NCBI GenBank assembly: GCA_026986235.1
Contig: JALSOY010000250.1
Span: forward strand, 1 to 6,707
Direction of reading: 5' to 3'
DNA length: 6,707 nucleotides
Source of the DNA: Caldifarciminota bacterium
GTDB lineage: Bacteria; Hydrothermota; Hydrothermia; B15-G9; WFZT01
Part shown: one piece after another, positions 5,311 through 6,707 of the stretch
How positions within the stretch are numbered: position 1 is the first letter of the stretch
Layout: each line of letters opens with the position of its first letter
Notes under the pieces: generated by a model
Databases searched by the model: none
The model's input: only the letters and a program-made list of their open reading frames with translations
Told to the model about the DNA's origin: nothing
Translations under genes and position numbers: made by a program

Positions 5311-6707
5311 AAATTATGATCAATACAAGCATCAGAACTGCCCCTGCAATTATCCAGTAAACGGGATTAAATACTGTGGGGCCCAATGGTCTTATCTCCC
5401 TCTGAGACAACGGTGTTGAAACTTTGAAACCCGTTGTGGAAAAGGTAACCCTTTCTCCTGCCAGCAGGGAGAGTCTTTCAGGTTTGCTGAAAAGATTTAT
5501 AAGAAAGCGGGCCTGATCCCCATTGACACAGTGCAGGATCAGGAATGTCCTTGGGACCCTTCGTGAAGGATAAACGATCTCTTCAATGTAGAGAGAAGAA
5601 TCTGCAGGACTCAGAAGTTCATACTCGTGGCCAATCAAAACGAGGTTTCTCTTCCTATCCCTGGCACTATCCGATGTGGCAAATATCAGGGATGAATTTA
5701 CGATGCCTGATAATCCGATGAACCTCGAGAAAACAACCCCAAGCTCAAACTTTTTTATGTCCATCCGGTCAATGATAATTGCAGGCTTTATCCCCCTGTA
5801 GGTGGCACCGAATGGGAATGCAAGGTGCTTCAAATACTCAAGGTCCGGGAGCTTAACTGACCAGCTCCTGGGGATGTGAAAGCGGGATGAATTCTCAATG
5901 TAAATGTAGGGAACGGTCTTCTGCGTTATACCCCGCAATTTTGCCTTTATCCTTATATAGTTCCTGAGTTTTAAGTGCCTCAACTCCACATCGAGTCCCT
6001 TTTTCACCTGCGCAACATTGAATCTACCGAGTAGATGGTCGTTGATGTAAAGCTTGATCGTTGAGGTGTAGGCATCAACAAATCTGTCAACGCTGAAATT
6101 GAAATGCATTTTGTGACCGTCAGGAGCAAACTTCGTTCCAGGTAAGAAGTTAAGTTTCAACACTGTATCAACCTCTTCCCCACGGAGCAGGATCCCCTGC
6201 CAGGAAAGATCCCGAAATGAGAAATCCCCTTCAGGTGGTGCCACCCACTTTCTTTGCACAAAACCCGACCACTCGTCGTGGATAACCCTGTAGTTCTCAA
6301 TAACAAAACCTTCTGATACCAGTGCTGTTACTGCCTTCCACACTCCTTCAGGTGTGCTACCTGATGCAACAATAACCGGTATTCCACTATCGTTAAAAAG
6401 GAAAACAATTACACCGTCCTTCCTGCCCACGGATTCGTCTTTCAAAGATTTCCAGACGAGCCTGTCCTTGTATCCCCTTACAATTGTCAGGCCGGTAAGA
6501 TCCTTTATCCTGCTCTGTAGCTCTGAAATGTACGGCTGTTCCTCCGGGGTACCTATGACGACTATGCCACCACGCTTTATTCCCGGGGCATTGGAGGAAA
6601 CCCTGACAACTGACTTATCGAAGTAAAAACCCATTGCCTGGGAGAACAGGGCAACGGCAGATAGGGTCTTTACATTTTTCTTCTCCGGGAAAACTATATT
6701 TACAACA
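5285..6707 (-). CDS. bcsB: BcsB-like cellulose synthase regulatory/periplasmic subunit, C-terminal part
   Basis: The frame is open through the right edge, giving 473 residues plus a stop. An ATG occurs at 6634, but the 24 upstream residues (VVNIVFPEKKNVKTLSAVAL and on) continue the conserved fold, so that ATG is internal and the gene begins beyond the window. Order seen, counting from the first full codon: a flavodoxin-like region with VIGTPEEQPYISEL (50-63) and VIVASGSTPEGVWKAVTAL (111-129), then a carbohydrate-binding-type beta domain starting near FSFRDLSWQGI (162-172) with LYINDHLLGRFN (219-230). A second flavodoxin-like region follows (about 290-425). A single membrane helix (about 449-467) is followed by a short basic tail. 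This is the BcsB layout: a periplasmic protein anchored by a C-terminal helix that pairs with the BcsA synthase and guides the polysaccharide. Family members are usually 650-800 residues, so the signal peptide and first binding domain are missing here. The polymer made is not known. Confidence 0.85.
   Translation of the reverse strand, partial: VVNIVFPEKKNVKTLSAVALFSQAMGFYFDKSVVRVSSNAPGIKRGGIVVIGTPEEQPYISELQSRIKDLTGLTIVRGYKDRLVWKSLKDESVGRKDGVIVFLFNDSGIPVIVASGSTPEGVWKAVTALVSEGFVIENYRVIHDEWSGFVQRKWVAPPEGDFSFRDLSWQGILLRGEEVDTVLKLNFLPGTKFAPDGHKMHFNFSVDRFVDAYTSTIKLYINDHLLGRFNVAQVKKGLDVELRHLKLRNYIRIKAKLRGITQKTVPYIYIENSSRFHIPRSWSVKLPDLEYLKHLAFPFGATYRGIKPAIIIDRMDIKKFELGVVFSRFIGLSGIVNSSLIFATSDSARDRKRNLVLIGHEYELLSPADSSLYIEEIVYPSRRVPRTFLILHCVNGDQARFLINLFSKPERLSLLAGERVTFSTTGFKVSTPLSQREIRPLGPTVFNPVYWIIAGAVLMLVLIIIFRILRASA

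Noticed and set aside
6632..6634. ATG at 6634 as the start of the BcsB-like gene
   Set aside because: The frame stays open to the right edge and the upstream residues fit the conserved flavodoxin-like region; there is no signal peptide after this ATG, as a periplasmic protein would need.

Overview
The window looks like a bacterial chromosomal segment devoted mostly to membrane ion transport. Starts have strong GGAGG-type ribosome binding sites, genes are tightly packed with ATGA overlaps, and there is a perfect TTGACA/TATAAT promoter, which argues for a bacterium rather than an archaeon. Base composition is moderate by eye. The order of the antiporter genes, together with the PiT plus DUF47 pair, is reminiscent of thermophilic bacteria such as Thermotogota. 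That placement is an inference from memory of gene layouts and is low confidence.

Positions 1-2194 (minus strand) hold six overlapping genes of a multisubunit cation/proton antiporter (Mrp/Mnh), in transcription order mnhE, mnhF, mnhG, an MbhD-like DUF4040 subunit, a fused MbhE-MnhB subunit, and the start of mnhC, which runs off the left edge. This is the order of the antiporter module of Mbh-type membrane complexes, with the C-terminal parts of classical MrpA carried on separate genes. Whether the unseen downstream genes make a plain antiporter or a hydrogenase/oxidoreductase complex cannot be decided here.

Positions 2195-2435 form a divergent intergenic region. It holds a consensus promoter for the antiporter operon with an inverted repeat centred on its -35 box, a weaker promoter-like site facing right whose -10 sits inside another inverted repeat, and a strong hairpin ahead of the right-hand operon. 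A possible 15-codon leader ORF begins just after the hairpin and overlaps the start of the next gene.

Positions 2436-5310 (plus strand) hold a likely three-gene operon: a TerC/Alx-family membrane protein (probable metal-ion exporter), a PiT-family phosphate permease, and a DUF47 (PhoU-like) protein, the usual partner of PiT. The pairing of metal exporter and metal-phosphate importer, divergent from a cation/proton antiporter, suggests an ion and pH homeostasis locus (inference).

Positions 5285-6707 (minus strand) hold the C-terminal two thirds or so of a BcsB-like protein, the membrane-anchored periplasmic subunit of cellulose-type polysaccharide synthases. It overlaps the DUF47 gene tail-to-tail by 26 bases, and its 5' end lies beyond the right edge. 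I see no mobile element, CRISPR array, tRNA or rRNA, and no clearly undescribed system. The most unusual parts are the leader of the TerC operon and the structured divergent promoter region.
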